In this document: piece after piece, positions 21,980 to 33,519 of the stretch
How positions within the stretch are numbered: the first letter of the stretch is position 1
Layout of the letters: each line of letters begins with the position of its first letter
Made by a program: the position numbers and the translations under genes
Notes under the pieces: generated by a model
Told to the model about the DNA's origin: nothing
The model's database searches: none
What the model saw: the letters and a program-made list of their open reading frames with translations, nothing else
NCBI GenBank assembly: GCA_028823485.1
Contig: JAPKBG010000009.1
Location: forward strand, 1-64,000
Length of the DNA: 64,000 nt
From: Methylophilaceae bacterium
GTDB taxonomy: Bacteria > Pseudomonadota > Gammaproteobacteria > Burkholderiales > Methylophilaceae
Direction: 5' to 3'

Positions 21980-23080
21980 ATGCAGATGAAAATAAATAGA
22001 GAGGTTTTATTAAAACCTCTAATTAAGGTAGCAGGTATAGTCGAACGACGTCATACCTTACCCATTCTTTCTAATTTATTATTAGAAGCAAAAAATAACA
22101 ATATAAAACTCACTGCAACTGATTTAGAAATGCAAATTTCGCTTAATATTGCAACAGAGTTAAAAGGGGGCTTTTCTACAACAATATCCGCTAAAAAATT
22201 CCTTGATATTTGCCGATCTCTGCCAGAAGATATTGATATTGGTTTGGTAAGTAAAGACAGTCGTGTGATGGTTAAGGCTGGAAAAAGTCGCTTTAATTTA
22301 CAAACACTACCATTTGCAGATTATCCTGTGATGACAAAAGTAGGAGGAGAAACAACCCAAATTGCCATTAGCCAAATTGAATTCAAACGCTTATTGAAGC
22401 AAGTTGAATTTGCCATGGCACAACAAGATATTCGTTACTACTTAAATGGTTTATTATTGGAAGTGAATGAAAAAAAATTGAATTTAGTCGGTACTGATGG
22501 CCATCGTTTAAGCTTTACTTCAGCAACGCTAAACAAAAGCTATGAAAAAACAGATGTCATCCTTCCACGTAAAACAATAATTGAATTAATTAAATTACTA
22601 GATGATACTGATGAAGAAATATCAATAGAGCTAGCAATGGGACAGGCTAACTTCTCTTTTGGTGAAATTAGCTTAATTTCAAAAGTCATAGATGGAAAAT
22701 TCCCAGATTATCACCGCGTTATTCCAACATCCCACAGCAACACTTTCACAGCAAACCGTGTCGCCATGCTAACCGCTATGCAGCGGGCATCGATTTTATC
22801 AAACGAAAAATACCGGGGGGTTCGTATGGTGTTAAGTGAAAATAATATCAAACTAATCAGTGCCAATACAGAACAAGAAGAAGCAGAGGAAGAGCTTGAA
22901 ATTACGTATAATCAAGAAGCGCTTGATATTGGGTTTAATGTTACTTACTTGGTCGATGTACTCAATAACACACAGCAAGAAAACATTAATTTCTCATTTT
23001 CCGATGCCAATAGTAGTTGTTTAATCACCGTTCCTGAAGATAATGACTACAAGTATGTTGTAATGCCAATGCGTATATAA
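21980..23080 (+). CDS. dnaN: DNA polymerase III beta sliding clamp
   Basis: Ring-shaped processivity clamp of the replicative polymerase. The 366 residues match E. coli DnaN in length. The start is MQMKINREVLLKPL; typical segments are RRHTLPILSNLLLEA, LVGTDGHRLSF and the C-terminal VVMPMRI. ATG at 21980 is used; the second Met two codons later is possible. It lies between dnaA and gyrB (49-bp gap). Confidence 0.98.
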   Translation: MQMKINREVLLKPLIKVAGIVERRHTLPILSNLLLEAKNNNIKLTATDLEMQISLNIATELKGGFSTTISAKKFLDICRSLPEDIDIGLVSKDSRVMVKAGKSRFNLQTLPFADYPVMTKVGGETTQIAISQIEFKRLLKQVEFAMAQQDIRYYLNGLLLEVNEKKLNLVGTDGHRLSFTSATLNKSYEKTDVILPRKTIIELIKLLDDTDEEISIELAMGQANFSFGEISLISKVIDGKFPDYHRVIPTSHSNTFTANRVAMLTAMQRASILSNEKYRGVRMVLSENNIKLISANTEQEEAEEELEITYNQEALDIGFNVTYLVDVLNNTQQENINFSFSDANSSCLITVPEDNDYKYVVMPMRI

Positions 23081-23117
23081 AAATACGATAATGCAGTAAA
23101 ATGGCAAGAGTTAATAA

Positions 23118-25538
<2,421 letters not shown>

Positions 25539-25578
25539 GTTTTGTCGAGTGTCATAGATGAAGAAAAACAGTAAAGAA

Positions 25579-25611
25579 ATAAAAAAGCGGACTTAGGATC
25601 CGCTTTTTTCA
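25579..25611 (+). terminator. Rho-independent terminator after gyrB
   Basis: A perfect 11-bp stem (AAAAAAGCGGA at 25581-25591 with TCCGCTTTTTT at 25599-25609) and a 7-base loop. A/T runs flank both sides, so it can terminate gyrB and also the convergent PepSY-like gene. Confidence 0.88.
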
Positions 25612-25671
25612 ATCAAGTAAAGTTAACTATTCTTCACAAAGTTGATAGCTCTCATATCCAACCTCAACAAC

Positions 25672-26136
25672 CTAAACAGCATCAATCTCAACTTTTACTT
25701 TTTCTTTATCTGCTTCTAGGGTATCAACTTCGTAAGATGCTTTACCGTCAGATTCAAGCCCATGCTCAACGGCAATAATTCTACCTGGGTAAGCAGCTAA
25801 CGCTGTTGCTCTTACAGTCTCTACACCCACTTTTGCGTGTGATGTAAATCTTGTGTCATCAGCTTGAACTTCTTCTTCAGTTTCTGTGATTTCACCCGTT
25901 TTAACACTACACTCGACTTCCCAAGCTTTACCATCCGCTGTTTCAATGTCTAATTCGTAGATAGGCATCCTATCTTCAACTTCATACTCAACCTTGATGA
26001 TCTCACCAACATACTTAGCTAATGCTTTTTGTACACACTTGCCCATGCTGTCATAGGACTCAGCTTTAAACACACCATTATCATTCGTAGAAAAAGCAAG
26101 CGCCAATAAACTAACGCCAATTGATAAACGCAACAT
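25672..26136 (-). CDS. Exported protein with two PepSY-like repeats
   Basis: Hypothetical exported protein of about 154 residues. I chose the ATG at 26136 because it gives a clean signal peptide (MLRLSIGVSLLALAFS); an in-frame ATG at 26166 adds a hydrophobic stretch. The mature part has two related halves: GKCVQKALAKYVGEIIKVEYEV with IYELDIETADGKAWEVECS, and VRATALAAYPGRIIAVEHGL with ASYEVDTLEADKEKVKVEI. Helix-plus-strand repeats of this kind resemble PepSY domains, which often regulate proteases or sit in the periplasm. The protein is acidic. It converges on gyrB across a shared terminator. Confidence 0.75.
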   Translation of the reverse strand: MLRLSIGVSLLALAFSTNDNGVFKAESYDSMGKCVQKALAKYVGEIIKVEYEVEDRMPIYELDIETADGKAWEVECSVKTGEITETEEEVQADDTRFTSHAKVGVETVRATALAAYPGRIIAVEHGLESDGKASYEVDTLEADKEKVKVEIDAV

Positions 26137-26299
26137 AAAAAACCCAAAAAAAACCAAAAAACTCATAGTGCAGATTGTGAATCAATGCTGGGAAAGTTAA
26201 ATAGACTATTGATTGTTTTACACCTTTAAAATATTTTTGACTACTGGTAACCAATCACAACTTTTTAAAACCCATTTAGATTAATGTATTATCCATATA

Positions 26300-26977
26300 A
26301 TGATTCCCACAAATTTATTAGGCACAGCCAACATTCCAAATGATGGCGGTGAACTGCAGCTATCTCAGCGCGGTAATGACTTTGTCATTGGGCTAAAAGG
26401 CGAGCCGGGTGAGTTAATGACCAGCCGGGTACATTCTTCTGAGTTGGCACTGGCTGAATTAGGTTGTGCACATATTGATGGTGTTGAAAACACAAGGGTG
26501 TTAGTTGGCGGTATGGGGATGGGTTTTACGCTGGCCGCCGCACTCAAAGCCACAACAGGCAGCGCTGAGGTGCACGTCGCTGAGCTAGTCCCTGAGATTA
26601 TTGAGTGGAACAAAGGTCCGTTAGGTGAGTGTGCTGGTCAACCACTGGATGATGAGAGGGTGAGGGTTAAGTTGGGCGATATTGCAGCGCTGTTTAACAC
26701 CAAGCAAGCGACTTACGATGCAATTTTATTAGATGTGGATAACGGCCCAGAGGCTTTTACAAAAGATGACAACAGCAACCTATATACCGCAGAGAGTTTG
26801 CGAGCCATGCATCAAACCCTGCGACCTAAAGGCATACTCGCGGTATGGTCAGCTTGGCATGAACCTAATTTCATGAAACAATTAAAAAAAGCTAATTTTA
26901 AAAACGTCAGTTTTCAAACCGTCCGAGCGCATAAAGGTAAAGGCAGTAAACATACTATTTACTTAGCTCAAAAATAA
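26300..26977 (+). CDS. Spermidine synthase-like methyltransferase-fold protein
   Basis: The 225 residues have a Rossmann-type SAM or decarboxylated-SAM-binding fold: glycine motif VLVGGMGMGFTLAAALKA, acidic strand end VHVAELVPEIIEWNKG, and YDAILLDVDNGPEAF matching the spermidine/spermine synthase superfamily. It is shorter than true SpeE and lacks its N-terminal beta domain, so a polyamine substrate cannot be assumed. It is monocistronic, between the PepSY-like gene and the tautomerase. Confidence 0.75.
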   Translation: MIPTNLLGTANIPNDGGELQLSQRGNDFVIGLKGEPGELMTSRVHSSELALAELGCAHIDGVENTRVLVGGMGMGFTLAAALKATTGSAEVHVAELVPEIIEWNKGPLGECAGQPLDDERVRVKLGDIAALFNTKQATYDAILLDVDNGPEAFTKDDNSNLYTAESLRAMHQTLRPKGILAVWSAWHEPNFMKQLKKANFKNVSFQTVRAHKGKGSKHTIYLAQK

Positions 26978-27091
26978 TCGGGTGACAAATTAAAGTAGTG
27001 CCATACATTATTGGTTTAAATACGCCTATAATCCCGATTAATGTGTCACCCTTAATAGGAAAACCATTTTAAAAAAACTACGAGATTACAT

Positions 27092-27481
27092 ATGCCACTT
27101 ATTCGAATAGATATCACAGAAGGTCGTTCAGATGCCGCCATTAAAACCTTAATGGATACCGTTCAAGATTGTGTGGTTGAAGCATTTAAAGTACCTGTAA
27201 AAGACAGGTATCAAATTATCACAGAACATAAACCAGGTAGAATAATCTTGGAAGATACTGGTTTGGGTTTTGAGCGAACTGACCAAGCGATTGTGATTCA
27301 AGTATTTACTAGCCCGAGAACAACAGTGAATAAAACTAAGTTTTATAAATTATTGGCGGATAACTTAAAAGAGCAATGTGGTTTAAACCCTAAAGATTTA
27401 ATGGTTTCTGTGATGACGAATACTGATGTCGATTGGAGTTTTGGTTTTGGCTCGACACAATATTTATCAGGTGAGCTGTAA
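27092..27481 (+). CDS. Tautomerase family protein
   Basis: The 129 residues start MPLIRIDITEGRSDAAIK, so removal of Met leaves the catalytic Pro1 of the tautomerase superfamily. The length and the segments VPVKDRYQIITEHKPG and TNTDVDWSFGFG match the longer, fused-hairpin subgroup (tautomerase-2 type) rather than the 60-residue 4-oxalocrotonate tautomerases. The physiological substrate is unknown. It is followed 12 bp later by the broken tpiA. Confidence 0.85.
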   Translation: MPLIRIDITEGRSDAAIKTLMDTVQDCVVEAFKVPVKDRYQIITEHKPGRIILEDTGLGFERTDQAIVIQVFTSPRTTVNKTKFYKLLADNLKEQCGLNPKDLMVSVMTNTDVDWSFGFGSTQYLSGEL

Positions 27482-27493
27482 AAGAACGAGTCT

Positions 27494-28284
27494 ATGCGAA
27501 AACCATTAGCAGCCGGTAATTGGAAGCTGAACGGGATCCTTGCGGAAAATAAAATTCGCATACAGGTTATTGTTAATGCACTGGAAAACCTAGTGCACGC
27601 AGAAGTTGGACTTTGTTTACCGTATTTGTACTTGTTCAGGTTCAGCAGTTGTTAGCTAATACTGGTTTACTATTAGGTTCGCAGAATGTGAGTCAATTTG
27701 TGCAAAGCGCATATACGGCGTGTGTATCGGCGGAGATGGTGGCGGAGTTTGGTTGCCAGCTGGTGATTGTTGGGCATTCTGAGCGGCGACATTATACTGC
27801 TGAAAACAGTGCAAAAGCGGTGATGAGAATTAAAAGAGCAGCTGATGCAGGGATTACGCCAATTTATTGTATCGGTGAAACACAGTCTGAACATGCGGTA
27901 GGCGATGCAAAGCAGGTGATAAAAGCACCGCTATTGGCTTTATTAGATTTGGGTAAAGCTAGCTTAGAAAAAGTAAAATCATTTGGTTTGGTGATTGCTT
28001 ACGAACCTGTCTCGGCGATTGGTACAGAGCAAGCGGCGACGCCAGCGATTGCACAAAATATGTATGCATTTATCCGCGTGTTATTAGCAAAACATGATGT
28101 GGTATTTGCTGAAAAAACGCGAATTATTTATGGCAGTAGTGTTACGCCAGATAATGCAAAAGCACTATTTACAATGCCTGATATAGATGGTGGCCTAGTT
28201 GGTAGAGCGTCATTAAACGCAGCATCATTTGCAACAGTATGTGCTGCCGTTGATGGACAACAGGACGCATCAACACATGAATAA
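27494..28284 (+). pseudogene. tpiA: Triosephosphate isomerase, frameshifted and degenerate
   Basis: The start MRKPLAAGNWKLNG contains the catalytic Lys of TIM. The frame breaks after LCLPYLYL; deleting one G near 27634 explains the shift, after which QVQQLLANTGLLLGSQN continues in the next frame to 28284. Repaired, it would be 263 residues, close to normal. The catalytic His (VIVGHSERR) and Glu (IAYEPVSAIG) remain. However, loop 6 has Ser in place of the conserved Trp (EPVWAIG), the phosphate loop reads GGLVGRAS instead of GGLIGGAS, and GGSV is GSSV. These losses point to a relaxed, decaying copy. The glycosyltransferase start overlaps its 3' end. Confidence 0.85.
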
Positions 28285-29500
28285 AGTTTTAGTGATTGGC
28301 TATGTTTGGCCAGAGCCAAACTCATCGGCAGCAGGCTATCAGATGATGGCAATTTTACGAGTCTATAAACAACAGGGTTGGCAGGTTAAATTTGCCACAC
28401 CAGCACAGCAAACAGACCATATGGTTGACTTGGCGGCTGAGGGTATCAGCAGTCAACCCATTGAATTGAATAGCGATAGCTTTAATGACTACTTAATGCA
28501 GTATCAACCCGATATTGTGCATTTTGATCGATTTATGATGGAAGAGCAGTTTGGTTGGCGTGTCGATAAATTTTCGCCAGATGCATTGAAAATACTCGAT
28601 ACAGTCGATATTCAATGTTTACGTGATGCAAGACATCAGGCATTAAAAGCGAATCGTGATTTGATCCAACAGGATTTAACCAGCGATCTTGCAAAGCGAG
28701 AGATTGCTGCTATTTTACGTTGCGATATCGCATTGATTATTTCTGCATATGAAATGACGCTATTAACCGAGCGTTTCAATGTTAATCCAGATTTATTACA
28801 TTACTTACCGTTTATGGTTGATTTGGCAGCGCTGCCAGTGAAAACCAAAAGCTTTGACGAACGGCAACACTTTATGACAATAGGTAACTTTAGGCATGCG
28901 CCCAACTGGGATGCGGTGTTATATTTGCAATCGATTTGGCCACTCATTAGAAAAAAGTTACCGGAAGCAGAGTTGCATATTTATGGCTCCTATCCGCCAC
29001 CAAAAGCAACAGCGCTCAATAATCTTAAGACGGGATTTTTAATCAAAGGCTGGGTAGAGGATGCCTACACGGTAATAGAAGGCGCACGGGTTACCTTGGC
29101 ACCGCTTAGATTTGGTGCTGGCTTGAAAGGGAAGTTGTTGGATGCGATGGTAATGCAAACACCAAGTGTGACGACATCGATAGGCGCCGAAGGGATGACG
29201 GTGCCAGACGCACCATGGCCGGGTACGGTTGCCAATGATATTGAAATTTTTGCAGGCGCGGCCGTGAAATTGTATCAAGATAAAGTCGCCTGGGAATTAG
29301 CAAGAAGTCATACATTAACGCACGTGAGAAAGCAGTTTAATGCCGTCGTTTTGTCACGACAGTTAGTTGAAAAAATAGCCAAGGTACAAGAAAATTTAAC
29401 ACAACACCGCATAAATAATTTTACAGGTGCGATGTTGAAGCATCACACCATGGCCAGTACTAAATACCTATCGCAATGGATTATGGAAAAAAACAAATAG
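28277..29500 (+). CDS. Glycosyltransferase (GT4-like fold)
   Basis: About 407 residues from the ATG at 28277 (MNKVLVIGYVWPEPNSSAAGY), the start that places the N-terminal Rossmann motif correctly; the frame is open further upstream inside the tpiA relic. The N-terminal acceptor domain is followed by a C-terminal domain with HFMTIGNFRHAPNWDAVLYL, LHIYGSYPP and VTLAPLRFGAGLKGKLLDAM. The last has the glycine and acidic features of nucleotide-sugar binding in GT-B enzymes. Acceptor and donor are unknown. It converges on relA with a 12-bp gap. Confidence 0.8.
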   Translation: MNKVLVIGYVWPEPNSSAAGYQMMAILRVYKQQGWQVKFATPAQQTDHMVDLAAEGISSQPIELNSDSFNDYLMQYQPDIVHFDRFMMEEQFGWRVDKFSPDALKILDTVDIQCLRDARHQALKANRDLIQQDLTSDLAKREIAAILRCDIALIISAYEMTLLTERFNVNPDLLHYLPFMVDLAALPVKTKSFDERQHFMTIGNFRHAPNWDAVLYLQSIWPLIRKKLPEAELHIYGSYPPPKATALNNLKTGFLIKGWVEDAYTVIEGARVTLAPLRFGAGLKGKLLDAMVMQTPSVTTSIGAEGMTVPDAPWPGTVANDIEIFAGAAVKLYQDKVAWELARSHTLTHVRKQFNAVVLSRQLVEKIAKVQENLTQHRINNFTGAMLKHHTMASTKYLSQWIMEKNK

Positions 29501-29512
29501 CGATTATTTTTT

Positions 29513-31339
29513 CTATTGACACCACTCAGCACTGAATAAGCGATCATGCCGCTCACTTTCTAGACGTTCAATAAAGCGACAATCTTGTTTATGGACAGTC
29601 ACGCCGCGGTCACGCGTAACATAAGCGGTAATGGCATCAGGAAAAACAGGTTTGCAACATTTGGCCATGTTGGTTTGTAGGTTGCCGACACCTTCTAGTA
29701 TCACCTCAGTAGGCGGAGCATATAATGGTGTTTTATGCGGAACATGCTGTTGTGGTTTTGCAGTCAGCTTAGGATTCACTGCTTCTTGAGGACGTCCAGT
29801 AGAACGTTCTTCTGATGTTTGACGCCTAAACCAATGCCGCACTTTTGCACGCGCACTCGCACTTTTTAAGTAACCCAATGTAGCGCGAATCCAGTCACGG
29901 CTCGGCGCACCAATTTTATTGGTCAGAATTTCAACGTGCTGTGCATTTTGTAGCTGGTAATTAAGTGGGACGATATGACCATCGACTTTCGCACCACGGG
30001 TGCGGTGACCTAAATCGGTATGTACCGCGTAGGCAAAATCAATTGGCGTGGCACCTTTAGGTAAGTCAACCACATTGCCTTGCGGGGTAAACACATAGAC
30101 GTTTTCTTGAAACAACTCGGTATTGAACTGCTCGAGCAAATCACTGCTATCTTTTGGCTCTTCTTCCCATGTCAATATTTGACGGAGGAGTGCAATTTTT
30201 TCATCAAGGACAGCATCATCTTTACTACCATCTTTGTAACGCCAATGTGCTGCTACACCCAGCTCTGAATAAGCATGCATTTCATGGGTGCGAATTTGCA
30301 CCTCTAGTGCTAAATCTTTTGGCCCATTAACGGCGGTATGTAGAGAACGGTAGTTGTTGCTTTTAGGTTTAGCGATATAGTCATCAAACTCACTGGCAAT
30401 GGGTTGCCATAAGGCTTGTACGACACTCAGCGCGCTATAACAACCCTCTACGGTATTGACTAAAATACGCACGGCATGGACGTCAAACAATTGTTCAAAT
30501 GTCAGGTGTTTGCGGCGCATTTTATTTATGATACTGTAGATATGTTTAGGCCGGCCAGCAACATCCGCTTTAATATTTTCAGCGGAAAGCCGCTCTTTCA
30601 ACACTTGTTCGACCTGTTGAATATATTGCTCACGATCGAGCCGACGCGCATCTAATGACTTAGCGACCTCTTTATAAAGGACAGGCTCTAGAAAGCGTAA
30701 AGAAAGGTCTTCCATTTCCCACTTGAGCTGCCAAACACCGAGGCGATTAGCCAGAGGCGCATAAACGCCTTGAATTTCTCTTGCCACCTTTTGTTGTAGG
30801 TGAGCGCTAGCCTTGGAAAGGCTGCGAAGTGTTTGGGTGCGCTCAGCAAGTTTAATCAATACCACGCGAATATCTTGCACCATAGCCAATAGCATCTTAC
30901 GGAGGCTTTCGATCTGGTGGCTTTGATCGCTATTGCTTTTATCTAGCTGGTTTAATTTTTCAAAATCACTAAATGTTTGTACTTGCTCGATTTTCATTAA
31001 TCCCGCGACCAAGTTGCGAATGTTGTCACCAAAGCGGGCTTTAAGTGTTTCTTGCCAATTGTCGATATGGCGAGGCGTGGCATATAAAATAGCAGCAGCG
31101 ACGGCCTCTGCATCGAGATGTAAGCTAACGAGAATGGCTGCTGTCGCGGTCGCATGCTGCATCAATGGAAGTTCTGTTCTCTCTTTATGGCCGTCATAAG
31201 CTAAGCTTGCCAGCTGGCAAGCTTGCTTAATCACTTCAACTTCTGTTGCTGAAAAAGTGTTTGATAAAGACATAATCCATGCCTCGGTCTCCTGATCGGA
31301 TACCGCAGGGATTTGTAACGCACTAGAGCCGTGAATCAT
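29513..31339 (-). CDS. relA: RelA-type (p)ppGpp synthetase lacking the ACT domain
   Basis: Synthesises the stringent-response alarmone from GTP/GDP and ATP. The N-terminal hydrolase-like domain has lost the HD motif (ILYATPRHIDN), as in monofunctional RelA. The synthetase core includes EFDDYIAKPKSNNYRSLHTAV; the EFDD acidic motif marks RelA rather than SpoT. TGS follows (ENVYVFTPQGNVVDLPKGATPIDFAY), then a helical region and the zinc-finger-like domain with AKCCKP and HKQDC. The protein ends at SAEWCQ, residue 608, where about 130 residues including the ACT/RRM domain normally continue. The start may be 31339 or the Met at 31273. Confidence 0.9.
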   Translation of the reverse strand: MIHGSSALQIPAVSDQETEAWIMSLSNTFSATEVEVIKQACQLASLAYDGHKERTELPLMQHATATAAILVSLHLDAEAVAAAILYATPRHIDNWQETLKARFGDNIRNLVAGLMKIEQVQTFSDFEKLNQLDKSNSDQSHQIESLRKMLLAMVQDIRVVLIKLAERTQTLRSLSKASAHLQQKVAREIQGVYAPLANRLGVWQLKWEMEDLSLRFLEPVLYKEVAKSLDARRLDREQYIQQVEQVLKERLSAENIKADVAGRPKHIYSIINKMRRKHLTFEQLFDVHAVRILVNTVEGCYSALSVVQALWQPIASEFDDYIAKPKSNNYRSLHTAVNGPKDLALEVQIRTHEMHAYSELGVAAHWRYKDGSKDDAVLDEKIALLRQILTWEEEPKDSSDLLEQFNTELFQENVYVFTPQGNVVDLPKGATPIDFAYAVHTDLGHRTRGAKVDGHIVPLNYQLQNAQHVEILTNKIGAPSRDWIRATLGYLKSASARAKVRHWFRRQTSEERSTGRPQEAVNPKLTAKPQQHVPHKTPLYAPPTEVILEGVGNLQTNMAKCCKPVFPDAITAYVTRDRGVTVHKQDCRFIERLESERHDRLFSAEWCQ

Positions 31340-31345
31340 GAGTGA

Positions 31346-31558
31346 TTAGTCTTCGACTCTAAACCCTACTTTTATGGCGACCTGATAATGGCCAATTTTG
31401 CCATTTACAATATGACCACGTGTTTCTAATACTTCAAACCAATCCATGTGTTTAATGCTGGTTGCTGCTTTAGCAATCGCATTTTGAATGGCCTCATCAG
31501 TCCCAATGGGCGAGCTGCCAACTAGTTCGATTTTTTTATAGGTGTGTGTTGTCGCCAT
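31346..31558 (-). CDS. Dodecin, flavin-binding protein
   Basis: Small dodecameric flavin-storage protein. The 70 residues from ATG 31558 (MATTHTYKKIELVGSSP) show the family pattern: strand, helix TDEAIQNAIAKAATS, then WFEVLETRGHIVNGKIGHYQVAIKVGF with the conserved Trp that stacks on the flavin. The Shine-Dalgarno GGAGAG is 6 bp before this ATG; an upstream in-frame ATG at 31570 overlaps that site and is less likely. The relA start follows 6 bp downstream. Confidence 0.93.
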   Translation of the reverse strand: MATTHTYKKIELVGSSPIGTDEAIQNAIAKAATSIKHMDWFEVLETRGHIVNGKIGHYQVAIKVGFRVED

Positions 31559-31767
31559 ATTGCTCTCCAAATGATAGTGAATTCATAAATTAAGATGATG
31601 ACTGTAATCATCACCTTTTTAGTGCGTTATGACCAGTAGAGTTTCTACGTAGTTCACGTTTGTATTCTATCAAACGTTTTGGCTCTCATGCTATGCTGTT
31701 GCCTTTGGTCACCTTGTGATTTAAATAAAAAATTAAATCATAAAACCCATACTAGAGAATTCACACC

Positions 31768-33513
31768 ATGACCAATACGACAAACGAAACCTTTATTACT
31801 AGTAAAGATGCATCATTAGAATCTTCTATCAGCACTTTGCAGCGGAAGTTAGCGGCGCTCGATATCCATGTAGAAGAAAAGTCATGGCTCAATGAGGTTG
31901 AGGGTATTTGGTCTGTACATGTGACGAACCGCGATTGCCCACGCTTGTTTACCAATGGTAAAGGCGCATCGCAATTGGCGGCGCGTGCCAGTGCGTTGGG
32001 CGAGTACTTTGAGCGCTTGGGTACCAATTATTTATGGACAGATTTTTACCTAGGCGAAACCATCGCAAGTGCTGATTGGGTACATTATCCTAATGAGCAA
32101 TGGTTTCCGCTACAAGGCGAGGCATGGCCGACGGAGATTCTGACGCCAGAGCTACAACAATTCTATAACCCAGAAGAAACAGTCGCTGCGAGTCAGTTAA
32201 TTGATTTGAATTCTGGGAATAAAGCGCGTGGTATTTGTGCGATTCCATACACGCGTTTACGCGATGATAAAACAATATTGTTTCCGGTTAATTTGATCGG
32301 CAATATTTATGTCAGTAACGGCATGAGCGCGGGTAACACTATGATGGAAGCGCGCACCCAAGCGTTGGCGGAGATTTTCGAACGCAATATTAAAAATCGC
32401 ATTATTGCAGAAGGCATTTGCTTGCCCGATGTGCCAGAAGAAGTGATTGCTCGCTATCCGCGTATCGCATCAGGTATAAAGGGGTTGCGTGATGCAGGTT
32501 ATGGTATCTTGGTGAAAGATGCATCACTTGGTGGTGAATATCCAGTCATGAATGTGACCTTGTTGCACCCTGAAGATCAAGGTTGTTTTGCAAGCTTTGG
32601 TGCGCATCCGCGCTTTGAAGTGGCATTAGAGCGTTCGCTGACTGAGCTGATTCAAGGCCGTGCGCTAGATAGCTTAGGGGGCTTTGTTAAGCCAGGTTTT
32701 GATATGGAGGAAATTGCTGACTCGCAAAACTTAGAAATTCATTTTGTGGATTCGAGTGGCGTGGTTAGTTGGGAGTTTTTACGTAGCACACCAGATTATG
32801 AGTTTGTCGACTGGAACTTTGGTACGACAACAGAAGAGGATTACAACTGGAGCGTGAACAAGATTCAAGATGGCGGACATGATTGTTACGTTGCTGATTT
32901 TGAACATTTGGATGTCTATTCTTGCCGTATCTTTGTGCCAGGGATGAGTGAGATTTATCCGGTAGAAGAGCTGGAGTGGCAAAATAATACGGTCGGTAAT
33001 GAGGTGCGTGTTTATACACAACGCTTGCAAACATTGACTGGAGAAGAGTCGGCCGAGTTATTAGACCTGCTGTTGTGTTTGAATTTTCAAGATGATTTAC
33101 ATGTGTATATCTTGATTGGCTTATGTGCAGATGCGAAGTCACCTTGGTTAGACCTACGCATTGGCGAATTGAAAGCCTTGGCGGCGATTGCTGCTGGTGA
33201 TAAAGATGAGATATTGGGCGGCTGTGAATGGGTAGCGCAAATCAATGATTTACCAGTAGCACGCTTGAAGGTCTATAGCTGTATTGCTGATTTAGTACAA
33301 ATTGCAGAGAATTTAGAAAAAGATGTGACGTTATATCAAGCGAATTTAGCTTTGATGTATGGCGAAACCACCTTGCAACAAGCGCTGAGCCTGTTTAATC
33401 AAGAAACTCAGTATTTTGGGCTAAACGATTTGGGTGCGAACTACGAAGGCAGCCAAATGCATCAACAACTATTAGCGGCTTATGACAAAGTGAGAGCGCC
33501 CCAAATAGGTTAA
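31768..33513 (+). CDS. ycaO: YcaO, ribosomal protein S12 methylthiotransferase accessory protein
   Basis: A YcaO-domain ATPase of the E. coli YcaO type. It has 581 residues (586 in E. coli). The YcaO core has the ATP-binding pieces KGASQLAARASALGEYFERL and MEARTQALAEIFERN. The C-terminus is the TPR-like region found in this subfamily. E. coli YcaO is linked to RimO-dependent beta-methylthiolation of S12 Asp88. No peptide precursor, dehydrogenase or E1-like partner lies nearby, so it is not a thiazole/oxazole biosynthesis cyclodehydratase. It is followed 6 bp later by rlmF. Confidence 0.93.
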   Translation: MTNTTNETFITSKDASLESSISTLQRKLAALDIHVEEKSWLNEVEGIWSVHVTNRDCPRLFTNGKGASQLAARASALGEYFERLGTNYLWTDFYLGETIASADWVHYPNEQWFPLQGEAWPTEILTPELQQFYNPEETVAASQLIDLNSGNKARGICAIPYTRLRDDKTILFPVNLIGNIYVSNGMSAGNTMMEARTQALAEIFERNIKNRIIAEGICLPDVPEEVIARYPRIASGIKGLRDAGYGILVKDASLGGEYPVMNVTLLHPEDQGCFASFGAHPRFEVALERSLTELIQGRALDSLGGFVKPGFDMEEIADSQNLEIHFVDSSGVVSWEFLRSTPDYEFVDWNFGTTTEEDYNWSVNKIQDGGHDCYVADFEHLDVYSCRIFVPGMSEIYPVEELEWQNNTVGNEVRVYTQRLQTLTGEESAELLDLLLCLNFQDDLHVYILIGLCADAKSPWLDLRIGELKALAAIAAGDKDEILGGCEWVAQINDLPVARLKVYSCIADLVQIAENLEKDVTLYQANLALMYGETTLQQALSLFNQETQYFGLNDLGANYEGSQMHQQLLAAYDKVRAPQIG

Positions 33514-33519
33514 GCGCAT

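Noticed and set aside
27494-27634. Treating all frameshifts as sequencing errors
   Set aside because: Some lie in homopolymers and could be errors (56249, 63195). Others involve substitutions to stop codons, internal deletions or lost motif residues, and core genes show none.
31768-33513. YcaO as part of a thiazole/oxazole-modified peptide (RiPP) cluster
   Set aside because: The sequence is the E. coli YcaO subtype, and there is no precursor peptide, E1-like or dehydrogenase gene nearby.
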